A stretch of 64,000 bases of DNA from an archaeon (GTDB lineage: Archaea > Thermoproteota > Nitrososphaeria > Nitrososphaerales > CADDZS01), in contig JAKAPU010000001.1 of NCBI GenBank assembly GCA_021806865.1, positions 1 to 64,000 on the forward strand. The letters are read 5' to 3'. The translations under genes were made by a program, and so were the position numbers. The notes under the pieces were generated by a model, which saw only the letters and a program-made list of their open reading frames with translations, did not search any database and was not told the DNA's origin. Positions within the stretch are counted from its first letter, which is position 1; each line of letters starts with the position of its first letter. This document shows, piece after piece, positions 26,593 through 35,210 of this stretch.

Positions 26593-27954
26593 TCACTCTG
26601 CGAAGAGTCTCTGTCTTATTCCGCGATAATCTTCGAGGACCTTCAGTCCTTCGGGAGTCGCTTGGTAGAGTTTGCCGTTCAGTGTTTCCTCCGAGGCGAT
26701 CAGTCCGCTTGATTCCAGCGTGGAGAGGATCTTCTTCAGCTCGTTGTGGCTGATGTTAGCATCCCTCATGATGTGTGTTAGGCGTAGTGGTCTCAGCGAT
26801 GTGCTCTGGATAATGTCCAAGAATATCTCGATGCGAGATCTCCTCGCGTAGGATCTGTTCATGGCGTCTCCTTCGTTTATCTTGCGGATCTCGTCAATCA
26901 TCAGTTTGGCAGGGTTATCCATATTCTTCACTAGTAGCGAAGCCTTTTCTCGGAACGCCTCCTTTTCCCTGACGTCGAGAAGTCTATCCACGTGTTGGGC
27001 TAGCTGCTCTGGGTCGGTCGAATGTAGAATGTACCTGTGCAGTTCGACCACCGGTTTCGACACCGGCCAATAGATTGCACTGACGCTCGGCGTGCCCATG
27101 ACGAAAGCCTCCATCAGCATAGTTTCTGCCGCGCCCAGAGCTACATCGGCATGGGCAACTGGGGAATCGCTCATCGAATTGTCCAGCACGGCAACGTTCT
27201 TCATTCTTGAGTAGCTGCGCCTCTGCTCCAGAGTCCTTGGGAGGACCGCTACGCTTGCGTTTCCTGTTTGTGCTATCTGTTCCACGGCCTTTTCCAGTAT
27301 CGGTTTGTGGCTGGGGAAGAATGTCGCAAATTCGGGTTCTGGTCTCACAAAGACGACCGGCGGTTTTACTCCAAGCTTCTCGAAGGGGTTTGCGTGTCCG
27401 TGATTAGAGTCCGGCTCATCTTTCAGGTAACACGTGTGAAAGCCACTGAACCAGACTAGCTTCTCAGGATCCGTCACACCGTTTTGGAATAGCTCATGCA
27501 AGTTGTAAAATCTGGGAGTGAATATCTTTGACGCGAGCGGGAAGACCATCTGGTTGACGTGGGATTCCCTCTCGTCGTAGAAAATCGTCCAAGATGGGAT
27601 GTTCAGTCCGAAGGCCACCCTCACGGCTTCCGGCCACCTCTCCGTCAGGACGAGATCAGGCTTTTCCTTCTGGACGATCGGAAGCATCTCCTGGATCGTT
27701 TCCGCGTACGCCTGGAGTTTGCTCGGAAGTTCCTTTCCTCCGTGCTTTCCGACCGGAATGTAGTCGATTCCCTTTGCGTCGAGTATGGAGAATATCCTGT
27801 CGTGGTCTCTCGCAGTGATCAGGAATTGGCACTCCCTGTCGAGTTCCTTGATCAGCGGGGCGAAAAAGTTCGCCTGGAACGGAGTTCCAATTGCAATCCA
27901 TATCTTTTCTATTCTTTTTGGTTCGTTTTTCTCAGACATAACAATCACTTTCAA
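26593..27954 (-). CDS. DUF354 protein fused to a C-terminal HTH_45-type winged helix
   Basis: A 453-residue protein. Residues of about 18-365 match the DUF354 GT-B-like fold (ITARDHDRIFSILDAKGIDYIPVGKHGG, ALGAAETMLMEAFVMGTPS). The last 80 residues or so are a separate winged helix (SRIEIFLDIIQSTSLRPLRL, HNELKKILSTLESSGLI, YQATPEGLKVLEDY). A sugar-enzyme-like domain joined to a DNA-binding-like domain inside a sugar-nucleotide operon suggests a metabolite-sensing regulator. The TTG at 27954 overlaps the upstream stop (TTGA); the ATG at 27939 is an alternative start. Confidence 0.8.
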   Translation of the reverse strand: MKVIVMSEKNEPKRIEKIWIAIGTPFQANFFAPLIKELDRECQFLITARDHDRIFSILDAKGIDYIPVGKHGGKELPSKLQAYAETIQEMLPIVQKEKPDLVLTERWPEAVRVAFGLNIPSWTIFYDERESHVNQMVFPLASKIFTPRFYNLHELFQNGVTDPEKLVWFSGFHTCYLKDEPDSNHGHANPFEKLGVKPPVVFVRPEPEFATFFPSHKPILEKAVEQIAQTGNASVAVLPRTLEQRRSYSRMKNVAVLDNSMSDSPVAHADVALGAAETMLMEAFVMGTPSVSAIYWPVSKPVVELHRYILHSTDPEQLAQHVDRLLDVREKEAFREKASLLVKNMDNPAKLMIDEIRKINEGDAMNRSYARRSRIEIFLDIIQSTSLRPLRLTHIMRDANISHNELKKILSTLESSGLIASEETLNGKLYQATPEGLKVLEDYRGIRQRLFAE

Positions 27955-28928
27955 TGCAGCATCGCAATCGTGATCCCGATTGCGAGTACGGCGTAGACTG
28001 CTTCCATGAAGAGCATGGAAGAGACGATGTCTTTCTCAGACATTGGAGTAATCCTCATGAACGCATGAGTTAGGGCAGGATAGTTGGGCGGCTGCAGTAT
28101 GCCCTCGGAGGTAACTACTGTGTCCCCGAAGAGCTTCCTTGCTGAGAAGGGGTTTCTGGTGAGCATCTTCATTGTAAAGTCAAAGGCTGCGGGAAGGCTA
28201 ACCACAATTGCGGCGAAGACGAGGTTGGAGGCAAAGCCTACAGTCGCTATCGCAGCTCCCGCCATCAAAGTTCCTGTGTCCCCAGGAAAGATCTTGGCTG
28301 GATACCAGTTTAGCACGAGAAATCCGAGATAGCCGGCGAGGAATAGAGAGCCAAGAGCAAATCCGACGCTCCTCCCCAGGAGAGCGGACAGCACTGTCAG
28401 CGCTCCGATTGCAATCACTGTGCATCCAGCCTCCAGTCCGTTGAAACCTGCTAGCATGTTGCTCAGGTTTGCAGAAGTGGTTATTGCAAGTGGAATTATG
28501 AAAAGTGGCAGGAGCAGACCAAATGGAATTGATCCGACAAGCGGGAATTTTATCGTGGATTGCCCGAAGAGTGCCACCATCAGCGGGATGCTCATCGCGC
28601 CAACGATGAACGGTTTGTACCTCTGCTTCAGAGAAACCAGGTCGTCCACCACTCCGACGATTCCAACGAGGAGTATTGTCAATAGACCGGCGACGAAGAC
28701 AAGGGAGATTTGCGGTTCAAGCAGGTAGAACGTCACTGCCCCGATTGCAACGCCGACGAGGATGGCTAGACCTCCCATCTCTGTTGTCACCGGCTTCGAC
28801 GGCTTGTGTACGTCGAGGCCAGTCATTCCCATCTCCTTGAATTTCTCGGAGAAGTATTTTGTCACAAAGAAGGTTACTAGGACCGTCACCACAAATGCGA
28901 CGCTCGTACTTTCTACTACTGAAATCAA
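27951..28928 (-). CDS. GlcNAc-1-phosphate transferase (AglH/MraY-WecA family)
   Basis: About 325 residues with around ten membrane helices and PNPT family motifs: HKPSKPVTTEMGG, VDDLVSLKQRYK, NLSNMLAGFNGLEAG and FPGDTGTLMAGA. The enzyme moves a sugar-1-phosphate from a UDP-sugar to a polyprenyl or dolichyl phosphate, starting lipid-linked glycan assembly. I choose the TTG at 28928, which overlaps the upstream stop (TTGA); the frame stays open to 29009 but that part overlaps the upstream gene. The operon supplies its activated sugars. Confidence 0.83.
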   Translation of the reverse strand: MISVVESTSVAFVVTVLVTFFVTKYFSEKFKEMGMTGLDVHKPSKPVTTEMGGLAILVGVAIGAVTFYLLEPQISLVFVAGLLTILLVGIVGVVDDLVSLKQRYKPFIVGAMSIPLMVALFGQSTIKFPLVGSIPFGLLLPLFIIPLAITTSANLSNMLAGFNGLEAGCTVIAIGALTVLSALLGRSVGFALGSLFLAGYLGFLVLNWYPAKIFPGDTGTLMAGAAIATVGFASNLVFAAIVVSLPAAFDFTMKMLTRNPFSARKLFGDTVVTSEGILQPPNYPALTHAFMRITPMSEKDIVSSMLFMEAVYAVLAIGITIAMLH

Positions 28929-29209
28929 GCGATCCTCAACCCCTCCGCTGAAATCTGCTCGACGACTTTCCAGAACGCTACCGTGCCTGCTCCGAAGGTT
29001 GCTATCCACACAAAAAGAGCCGCGATGCCGCGAGCCATGTCATCGAGCATGTAGGCTGCGAGCCATGTGCCGTACATCGAGATCGACGCGAAGGCAAACA
29101 CGTTGATCGAGAGTGAGACGACCAGCACAACCCTCGTCCATTTGCTGAGCATTCTTGTTCCACTCTTCTCTGGTGCGCTGTCTATTTGTTCTGGTAATTC
29201 CATCCGCAC
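28925..29209 (-). CDS. Small two-helix membrane protein
   Basis: A 94-residue protein with a polar N-terminus and two membrane helices (about 26-50 and 58-80). Start is GTG at 29209 sharing its G with the upstream stop, or the ATG at 29203. It is coupled on both sides, between the NDP-sugar pyrophosphorylase and the GlcNAc-1-P transferase, so it is probably an accessory subunit of glycan initiation. No family recognised. Confidence 0.65.
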   Translation of the reverse strand: MRMELPEQIDSAPEKSGTRMLSKWTRVVLVVSLSINVFAFASISMYGTWLAAYMLDDMARGIAALFVWIATFGAGTVAFWKVVEQISAEGLRIA

Positions 29210-29922
29210 TACCTACTGAAGGCTAGGTTTCCGTTGTTCAGTATCTCGTCGTTTACACGCTCGAAATCCGTCATCGAGCCGACGTCGGCCCAGTACGCGT
29301 TCTCAAAGTACGAGTTGAGCCTCTCTCCACGTGTCAGGAGGTTTGGAAACACCTCTGTCTCGAGGCTGCAAATTCTGCCTGAAGGTATGTAGTCGAAGAC
29401 CTTCTTTTCCAATGCGTAAATTCCGGCGTTGGCCATGAACGAGAGAGTGGGCTTTTCTTCGAATCGCTGGATTGTCATGTTCTTGTTCAGGGTGATGTGT
29501 CCGTAGGGAATCTTGACATCGAATTTCTTTAGGGCAATCGTCCCTATCCCATCAGTCGAACCGTGCGTTGCGACTAGGTTTCCAATGTTCAGCGAAGTGA
29601 CAATGTCGCCGTTCATCGCAATGAATGTCCCGTTGACCATTGGTTCTGCTAACTTTAGCTGGCCGGCAGTGCCCATGGGGACCTCGGATTCTGCGTACTT
29701 TACTGAGACGCCGAGGCTTGAGCCGTCGCCAATAGTCGTGATGATCTGCTTTTTCAGGTAGGCGACGCAGATGATTACCTCCTTGATTCCGTATGATTTC
29801 AAATACTGGATTGTGCGCTCGATGAGAGGCTTTCCGCCCACCGGCAAAAGGGCCTTTGGTACAACGTAGGTAAGAGGGCGCATCCTCGTTCCCGCGCCTC
29901 CGGCTAGGATCAGGGCCTGCAT
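29209..29922 (-). CDS. NDP-sugar pyrophosphorylase (nucleotidyltransferase)
   Basis: A 237-residue nucleotidyltransferase with LILAGGAGTRMRPLTYVVPKALLPVGGKP at its N-terminus, the metal-site MNGDIV, and FEEKP. It forms an NDP-sugar from NTP and sugar-1-phosphate; the family includes glucose-1-P thymidylyl- and mannose-1-P guanylyltransferases and the base cannot be told. The frame is open to 30030, but MQALILAGG at 29922 is the canonical start and lacks need for a leader. It is the first gene of the 22.7-29.9 kb minus-strand operon. Confidence 0.82.
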   Translation of the reverse strand: MQALILAGGAGTRMRPLTYVVPKALLPVGGKPLIERTIQYLKSYGIKEVIICVAYLKKQIITTIGDGSSLGVSVKYAESEVPMGTAGQLKLAEPMVNGTFIAMNGDIVTSLNIGNLVATHGSTDGIGTIALKKFDVKIPYGHITLNKNMTIQRFEEKPTLSFMANAGIYALEKKVFDYIPSGRICSLETEVFPNLLTRGERLNSYFENAYWADVGSMTDFERVNDEILNNGNLAFSR

Positions 29923-30280
29923 GGCTAGATGGTGACCTCCGAGGGTTGAATAGAGCGCGCAAGAGAAATCATGCAAAAAGTTTCTATTGAGCTGAAGTAC
30001 AGAACCAACATCTGTGAATTTCAGCTCCATATCCCAGATGTGTACATCTTTAAGCCGTCTGCAATTGTACTTCTAGTCTTGATCTTCTAGAAGATCTGTT
30101 CTAGAAAAAATTGAAAGTTTGCCGTCATTTCGGCCAATTAGTCTCGTGAACTGGTGATTTTTGTTTTGGATTAGTATCTAGTAGTGGAGAATTCAGTTTT
30201 CGAGTTTTTCTTTGGACAGTGTTGGTCTTCGCAAATCTAAATCTAGGTGAATGAAAAATGCCATTTGACCGCGGATCAGA
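29923..30280. other. Divergent promoter region, no gene seen
   Basis: About 358 bp between the divergent pyrophosphorylase operon and the GT4 gene. The sequence is AT-rich, with patches such as TTCTAGTCTTGATCTTCTAGAAGATC near 30069-30095 that contain short inverted repeats (TTCTAG/CTAGAA), and probable TATA elements for both directions. No ORF in it looks real. Confidence 0.4.
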
Positions 30281-31378
30281 TTGAAGATACTCATAGTGAC
30301 GTTTGACCCTCCGCAGAACGTTGGAGGAGTGGAGGGCCGCGGGAACAACTATACGAAACATCTGATCTCTTCAGGCCATTTTGTCGAGGTCATCTCATTT
30401 TTTCCTAGATACGATTATTCCAAAGAGGAACTGCACGGGGCTACTTTGCTGAAATTCCCTTCCTCTTCTACGCAGGCATTGAAGGCGCTTCGGCTCACGG
30501 CAAAGGAGATTTCGAAGAACTCGATTGAGGCAATATTCTTCCTTTCCGGCGCGATTACCATGTACGGGGTTTTGTTGATGCTGTACGCGAGGTACAAGGG
30601 AATCAGGACTCTTGCGTTCTACTACGGGAAGGACATACTTTCGGCGAAGGAAAGTCTTTCTTCGCGGTTTTTTCTGTGGATCTCTCCGAAGCTTGCGAAG
30701 AAGATCGCTGTGAATTCCAGGTATACGCAAAGGTTGCTTCCTAAGAAATACGAAAAGAAGATCGGGATGCTTTATCCTGCTGTAGATCCTGGTATCGTGC
30801 AGGAATTAGGGCATTTTCAACCTACAGATGATTCGCAGAGGATACTCTTCGTGGGAAGGCTCGTGAAGAGAAAAGGCGCGGATGATCTCTTGCGTTCTTT
30901 CAAGGAGATTGCTTCAAAATTTCCCTCATCCACGCTTGAAATAGTGGGCGATGGGCCCGAACTCGAGTCGCTGCAGCAACTTGCTAAAGAACTGGAGATC
31001 TCTGATCGGGCGAGATTTTTTGGTAGACTATCAGGAGTGCCTCTGTATGAGAGGTACTCTTCCTGCTACGTGTTTGTGATGCCATCGAGGACGGAAAAGG
31101 GGGATGTTGAGGGGTTTGGGACGGTGTTTTTGGAGGCCGGACTGTTTGGCAAGCCGTCGATCGGCACAGACTCTGGTGGGATACCCGAGGCCGTTTTGGA
31201 TGGTGAGACTGGTCTGATCGTGCCAGAGGGAGACGTGTCCGCGCTTTCCAGAGCGCTCGAGAGAGTGCTTTCCGGCCGTGATCTAGCGAGAAATCTGGGT
31301 GAGAATGCGAGAAAGAGAGTTTTGTCCTCGTTTACTTGGGAGAGGAGTACCTCAGATCTAGTGTCGATTTTGGCCTGA
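30281..31378 (+). CDS. Glycosyltransferase, GT4 family
   Basis: A 365-residue GT-B glycosyltransferase. N-terminal glycine loop VGGVEGRGNNYTKHLISSG, and the C-terminal half carries ILFVGRLVKRKGADDLLRSF, the Glu-rich sugar-nucleotide site EGFGTVFLEAGLFGKPSIGTDSGGIPEAV. It transfers a sugar from an NDP-sugar in the cytoplasm; donor and acceptor are unknown. Predicted TTG start. It is followed by the first PEF-CTERM protein gene. Confidence 0.85.
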   Translation: MKILIVTFDPPQNVGGVEGRGNNYTKHLISSGHFVEVISFFPRYDYSKEELHGATLLKFPSSSTQALKALRLTAKEISKNSIEAIFFLSGAITMYGVLLMLYARYKGIRTLAFYYGKDILSAKESLSSRFFLWISPKLAKKIAVNSRYTQRLLPKKYEKKIGMLYPAVDPGIVQELGHFQPTDDSQRILFVGRLVKRKGADDLLRSFKEIASKFPSSTLEIVGDGPELESLQQLAKELEISDRARFFGRLSGVPLYERYSSCYVFVMPSRTEKGDVEGFGTVFLEAGLFGKPSIGTDSGGIPEAVLDGETGLIVPEGDVSALSRALERVLSGRDLARNLGENARKRVLSSFTWERSTSDLVSILA

Positions 31379-31567
31379 TCGAGTGGTTTTGGTTGTACTT
31401 TCTAGGTTTGTAGTAGTTAATTCGGCCAGGTTTGCCCTGTTGTAACCATTATTCTCTCAATTAGGTGAAAATAAGATTTAGAGGAATCGTACATCGGATA
31501 TTTTTGTGTTCTAGTCAAAAGTTGAGAAATTTTGCAGTTTTACGCTCGAGGGAAGCGTGGATGACAT

Positions 31568-31618
31568 GTGAATTTGAAATTCACATTTGTGAGTTTCGCC
31601 TTCGCACGGGATATATAT
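31568..31618 (+). promoter_or_regulatory. Palindrome-plus-TATA promoter module, copy 1
   Basis: GTGAATTTGAAATTCAC (31568-31584) is a perfect 17-bp palindrome with one central base. Exactly 21 nt from its start, GTGAGTTTCGCCTTCGCAC (31589-31607) begins a second imperfect inverted site. The box GATATATAT starts at 31610, 42 nt from the palindrome start. The ATG of the PEFG protein lies at 31641, about 26 nt after the box, so the transcript is probably leaderless. Copies 2 and 3 lie at 36338 and 39310 with identical spacing. Confidence 0.85.
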
Positions 31619-31640
31619 GGTTTGAGCGGTACCGCTACCT

Positions 31641-32276
31641 ATGAAAACCAAAGTCGTACTTGCGTCATTAGCATTGTTCGCATTGCTCGCATTTACCATG
31701 ATGCCCGCCGTCTTCGCCTCTTCGGGGCAGATAGTCTGTCTCACTCCAACCTCTTGTGCCAACAATCAGGAGTTGAATTTGACTGGGCCGGGTTCCACTG
31801 CCACCGCAACGTTTGAATTGACAACAAACGCAAATAGCGGGACCACACTGACTTACGTTGTCTGTCCCCAAGGTGTCAGCTCCACCAGTTGTACTTCGAA
31901 TACGGGGACATATCTGGGTTGGAGTTGGACGTTCACTCCCTCATCAGGCACTACGGGTAGTGGATCAGGGTGTTCAGCGACGAGTTGCGAGGGGAATGGT
32001 TTCGGGTCTCCGTCTACACTTTCGTTAAGCATTACTGCACCTTCATCAGTGACCAGCTCCAATAGCAAACTAGGACTGACCATTTACGCATGTGAGGCTT
32101 CCAATGGTAACGTGAATTGCGCTACTGTGCTGACCCAGGTTGCATCTTTGACAATTGAGTCGACCGTTCCAGAATTCGGCTTAGGAATGGGTGTAGCCAT
32201 GGTGATCGGTCTCTTTGGAATACTCTTCATAGCGAGAAAGCGAGGTCTCGCGCTGCCTTCAGTAATGAAGGTCTAA
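31641..32276 (+). CDS. Secreted PEFG-CTERM protein, probable archaeosortase substrate
   Basis: A 211-residue protein with a clear signal peptide (MKTKVVLASLALFALLAFTM, likely cleaved after VFA), a Ser/Thr/Gly-rich body with several cysteines, and a C-terminal sorting signal: PEFG at residues 177-180, a hydrophobic helix of about 17 residues, then IARKRG and a short tail. This is the tripartite PEF-CTERM layout that archaeosortases recognise. The archaeosortase gene lies 1.3 kb downstream. Expression is under the palindrome module. A strong terminator follows. Confidence 0.82.
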   Translation: MKTKVVLASLALFALLAFTMMPAVFASSGQIVCLTPTSCANNQELNLTGPGSTATATFELTTNANSGTTLTYVVCPQGVSSTSCTSNTGTYLGWSWTFTPSSGTTGSGSGCSATSCEGNGFGSPSTLSLSITAPSSVTSSNSKLGLTIYACEASNGNVNCATVLTQVASLTIESTVPEFGLGMGVAMVIGLFGILFIARKRGLALPSVMKV

Positions 32277-32334
32277 GTTCAGACAAGGTACAAAGACGCA
32301 AGACACTCGAACTTTGGTTTCCGTATCACGGACG

Positions 32335-32369
32335 GAGCCACCTTCACTCGGTGGCTCGGGCTCTTTTTT
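32335..32369 (+). terminator. Hairpin and T-run after the PEFG-CTERM gene
   Basis: GAGCCACC (32335-32342) pairs perfectly with GGTGGCTC (32350-32357) around a 7-nt loop, and six T residues follow at 32364-32369. It lies 59 nt after the stop. The remainder up to 32637 (about 270 bp) holds no evident gene. Confidence 0.7.
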
Positions 32370-32637
32370 CTAGTACTTTCTCAGATCCCTCAGCTGTTAA
32401 TCCTCTTTTCCATAGTGTCGCTGACTTTGCTATTTGAACGGCACAAATCAGTTAAACGGAGATACTGAAGAACGTTTGACCTTCAAACAGATCGTCCACT
32501 GGAAAGAAATAGATTCATCTGCTGGCAAATAGGACAAGAGCGAAATACAATGCTCTAACGAAATCTAGTCTTCAGCTTTGCTCACAATTCGTTGCACACT
32601 TGCCGTGATTCTTGCTTGAATTGAAGTGTGGTAGCCC

Positions 32638-33354
32638 TTACAGCCTGAAATGAATTGATTCCGACTGGGAAGCTTGTTGACCTGTAGAGCTGTTGACAAC
32701 ATAGAAGGTGACCAAGTAATCGCCAGGTGGAAGATTGTTCCCGAGCTGAATCGAGAGCCCCATCTGGCGATTTGCACCTATCGTCAGAAGTGGAGTTCCA
32801 ACCTGTTGAACACCATTGCTGCTCGAAAGTGTGACTTGCTCATAGACACTCAAGTTGGTGTTCAAGGTATTCGTGTAGCTGACGTTCAAATAGGGTTGCC
32901 CTTGCGAAAGGTATACCGACGGAGGGACATCGAGGACAAACGGGAAGATCTGATTCTGAGACGAAACCGATTGCGTCGTTTCAGTGACGTTTTGCGCTGA
33001 GGCTACGGAAGTGAAGGACGTGGTGCTAGAGGGCGTAGCAGATTCTGTAGTTTGAGAGGAATTTGCATAAAACAAAGTAGTGCCTCCCTGCGTCGAAACT
33101 ATCAGGGGTTGAGTGATTGTGACAGTCGTAAGCCGTGTTGACTGAACGCTCACTGTGGGAAAACTGGCAAATGTTGTCGTAGTTGGTGCCGGGTGTATGA
33201 TGCTGTGCACTTCACTGTGAACCTGAGGAATGTACTTGTAGGTACCGTATCCAGAAAGGAGAACAATCGAAACAACAATCAAGAGTACGATGACAAGCGA
33301 GCCTCTCGCCATTGCTCGTGTTGAAGCGTGCCTGCTACCTCGCCACTCGTTCAT
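32638..33354 (-). CDS. Membrane-anchored Thr/Ser-rich extracellular protein
   Basis: About 238 residues from the ATG at 33354 (the frame stays open to 33447). An N-terminal membrane anchor (MARGSLVIVLLIVVSIVLL) is followed by a Thr/Ser-rich stalk (TTTTFASFPTVSVQST...) and a C-terminal beta-rich domain (PPSVYLSQGQPYLNVSY, PPGDYLVTFYVV) that looks like an extracellular Ig-like fold. It lies divergent from the archaeosortase gene. It has no PEF tail. Confidence 0.65.
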   Translation of the reverse strand: MNEWRGSRHASTRAMARGSLVIVLLIVVSIVLLSGYGTYKYIPQVHSEVHSIIHPAPTTTTFASFPTVSVQSTRLTTVTITQPLIVSTQGGTTLFYANSSQTTESATPSSTTSFTSVASAQNVTETTQSVSSQNQIFPFVLDVPPSVYLSQGQPYLNVSYTNTLNTNLSVYEQVTLSSSNGVQQVGTPLLTIGANRQMGLSIQLGNNLPPGDYLVTFYVVNSSTGQQASQSESIHFRL

Positions 33355-33549
33355 GCTTTCAAGCAGGGAATAGAAACCATTGATTATTATTGTTTGACCA
33401 ACTCTTGAATGCATAGCAAAGCGCATGCAGCCCGACCTCACGCTCAAGAATCTGGAAGCTACCCTTTTCGAAATTGGCTCTGACAGTCTGGCAATAGTTT
33501 CCAGTTCCAGCGACTTCTTTCATGTCAAGTCCGTAATCTCTAAGTTTTT

Positions 33550-34449
33550 ATGCAGATTCTTGCTCTCTTTCGAGCGTCCTTTCACTTGCAAATTGCTCGC
33601 TCCAATGCCTTCGTTCTGGCTCTGGTAGCTTTCTACCTTGCTCCGATCGCTATCCCTAGAGTGGGAATAGATTATCCGTACTTTTTCATTATCAGTCTTG
33701 TGCTCTTTGCTTGGTTCATGATCAAGTGGCCGACCGTAAAGGCGATCGTTTCAAAGGGCAAACCCTATGAAATAGCTCTCGGAGGCGTGATAATCGCAGT
33801 TGACTACGCGCAGAATCTTTACTTTGGATCTCGTTTAGGGCTTCTGGACATGATTTTCATATTCTCTGCCCTTGTCTTCGCTTTCTACGGGATAAGATCG
33901 TTCAAAATATTCTGGGTTCCCGCGATGTACGGCATTGTCTTGCTGGTCGGATATCAGCTCGAAGTTATCATACCAAATTTTGTGGCACTACAAGATTGGA
34001 TGGCGCAAGTCATGGCTTCCTCAATGCGTCTCCTAGGAGTGACTGCGACAGTCGCGGGACATATAGTTTACCTAAATGCGGGATCCACAATACTTGGTCT
34101 AGACGTTCAAGGCGACTGCACTGGAGTGCAGGGAATACTCGCATTTGGTCTGCTTTCGACTATGGCCGTGCTGGATATCAAAGTGAAAATGTCCAAATTG
34201 ATTCCGCTGTTTGTCATAGGTTTCGTAGGAGCTTTCTTGATCAACATTGTGAGGCTGTTCGGAGTCTTCCTATCGTTTGAGTACCTAGGAGCTGCGATAG
34301 GAACACAGGTGCACGTTTACCTGGGATACCTGCTCTTCATTGCTTGGGTGATGGTGTTTTGGAGCATATCTTTTAGGTACTTGATGCCCACACCGCAACA
34401 AATGCCGAGCACTGCTGCGGTATCTTCGTCTGTGAAACCGTTAAAATAA
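33550..34449 (+). CDS. Archaeosortase/exosortase family transpeptidase-like membrane protease
   Basis: A 299-residue, multi-helix membrane protein with the exosortase/archaeosortase catalytic triad: Cys190 in VQGDCTGVQG, Arg235 in LINIVRLFG and His255 in QVHVYLGY. Family members cut PEF/PEFG-type C-terminal tails after export and are thought to attach the protein to a lipid. It lies between two full-length candidate substrates (31.6 and 36.4 kb). The ATG at 33550 is used; the TTG at 33586 is an alternative, since TTTTTATG at 33545-33552 could be the TATA box. Confidence 0.85.
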   Translation: MQILALFRASFHLQIARSNAFVLALVAFYLAPIAIPRVGIDYPYFFIISLVLFAWFMIKWPTVKAIVSKGKPYEIALGGVIIAVDYAQNLYFGSRLGLLDMIFIFSALVFAFYGIRSFKIFWVPAMYGIVLLVGYQLEVIIPNFVALQDWMAQVMASSMRLLGVTATVAGHIVYLNAGSTILGLDVQGDCTGVQGILAFGLLSTMAVLDIKVKMSKLIPLFVIGFVGAFLINIVRLFGVFLSFEYLGAAIGTQVHVYLGYLLFIAWVMVFWSISFRYLMPTPQQMPSTAAVSSSVKPLK

Positions 34450-34473
34450 TCTTTCTGAGTCGGGCCTGTGAAG

Positions 34474-34491
34474 GTGACTTCGAATAGTCAC
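34474..34491. terminator. Short hairpin between convergent genes
   Basis: GTGACT and AGTCAC pair perfectly (6 bp) around a 6-nt loop, between the convergent archaeosortase and zinc-finger genes and partly over the zinc-finger stop codon. It has no T-run, so its role as a terminator is weakly supported. Confidence 0.3.
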
Positions 34492-34625
34492 TTCGAAAGA
34501 CCGTGAATCGTCTTGATGTGGACGATGTAGTCTTCCTCGTCCTCCTCGGAAAGATCGTCAAACCCCAGAGTCTTTTCAATAAAATTGCAGAATCTGCACG
34601 AATACTTCTCTTCCAGAGATAGCAA
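34488..34625 (-). CDS. Tiny C2H2-like zinc-finger protein
   Basis: A 45-residue ORF starting at a TTG with an AAGGGAG ribosome site 8 nt upstream. It encodes a single zinc-finger-like unit: YSCRFCNFIEKTLG, an acidic linker, then HIKTIHGLSK, giving Cys-x2-Cys and His-x4-His ligands. The gene at 39795 encodes the same pattern (VCSFCKF ... LRHLRMMHGF), so the two are paralogs. A TATA-like AAATATG lies near 34675-34682. Function unknown; a nucleic-acid or protein-binding role is inferred. Confidence 0.62.
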   Translation of the reverse strand: MLSLEEKYSCRFCNFIEKTLGFDDLSEEDEEDYIVHIKTIHGLSK

Positions 34626-35001
34626 ATCGGATACTCCCTTAGTCTGCGACTGTAACTAGTAACGCCCTTCAGAATCATATTTGTTATGAAGCTCTGGTAC
34701 GTACGAGTGTACCATGCAACAGTGAAACGACGAGACACTTCCCTGACTAGACTCTATGGAGAGAAACTGTGGATTCCCAATGTCCAATCTTCCGCACTAC
34801 GAATTTTGCCAATCAGATATCTCGGAATCTGATGCATCGAATCTCGCAATAAATTTCAAAAAGCAAAGCAGGATTGGTCTATTCAGATAGTCATGGAACA
34901 GAATTACAAGCACATAAGAACAAGCATTGGCATTAATCTATTCGCAAACTAAACGCAATGACTTGCGAGAACCGCGTGGCATTCGAGTAAGTTGAGGGAA
35001 A
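34626..35001. other. Gene-poor stretch between two small zinc-binding genes
   Basis: About 376 bp between the tiny zinc-finger gene and the CCHC-type ORF. It contains promoter-like AT-rich patches and an 18-residue-scale ORF near 34893 that I do not consider supported. No repeat or RNA fold is evident. Confidence 0.35.
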
Positions 35002-35163
35002 ATGTCAAAGCAAAGTCACATTGGGAATGCGTGTCCTCTCTGCAACGGAACGACTCGCCATGCTAGAGCTTGTCCCAATAATCCGTTCAACAATCATAAG
35101 CAAGGATTTGTCAAGAAGGATATCCCTCCGACCAGAAAAAGAGCTCGAAGACGAGAAGGGTAG
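35002..35163 (+). CDS. Small CCHC zinc-knuckle-like basic protein
   Basis: A 53-residue protein from an ATG with a GAGGGAA ribosome site. Residues CPLCNGTTRHARACPNNP give Cys-x2-Cys-x5-His-x3-Cys, close to a zinc knuckle, and the C-terminus is strongly basic (TRKRARRREG), which suggests RNA or DNA binding. It was found by reading the frame directly. No known family. Confidence 0.6.
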   Translation: MSKQSHIGNACPLCNGTTRHARACPNNPFNNHKQGFVKKDIPPTRKRARRREG

Positions 35164-35210
35164 ATAAAGTCGAACTCAAATAACTTGCTTTTCTCTGGTA
35201 TCTTCTGTAT

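Noticed and set aside
34373..34738. 121-codon minus-strand ORF over the archaeosortase end
   Set aside because: Overlaps both the archaeosortase gene and the small zinc-finger gene read in another frame; the finger with its Cys and His residues is the better reading.
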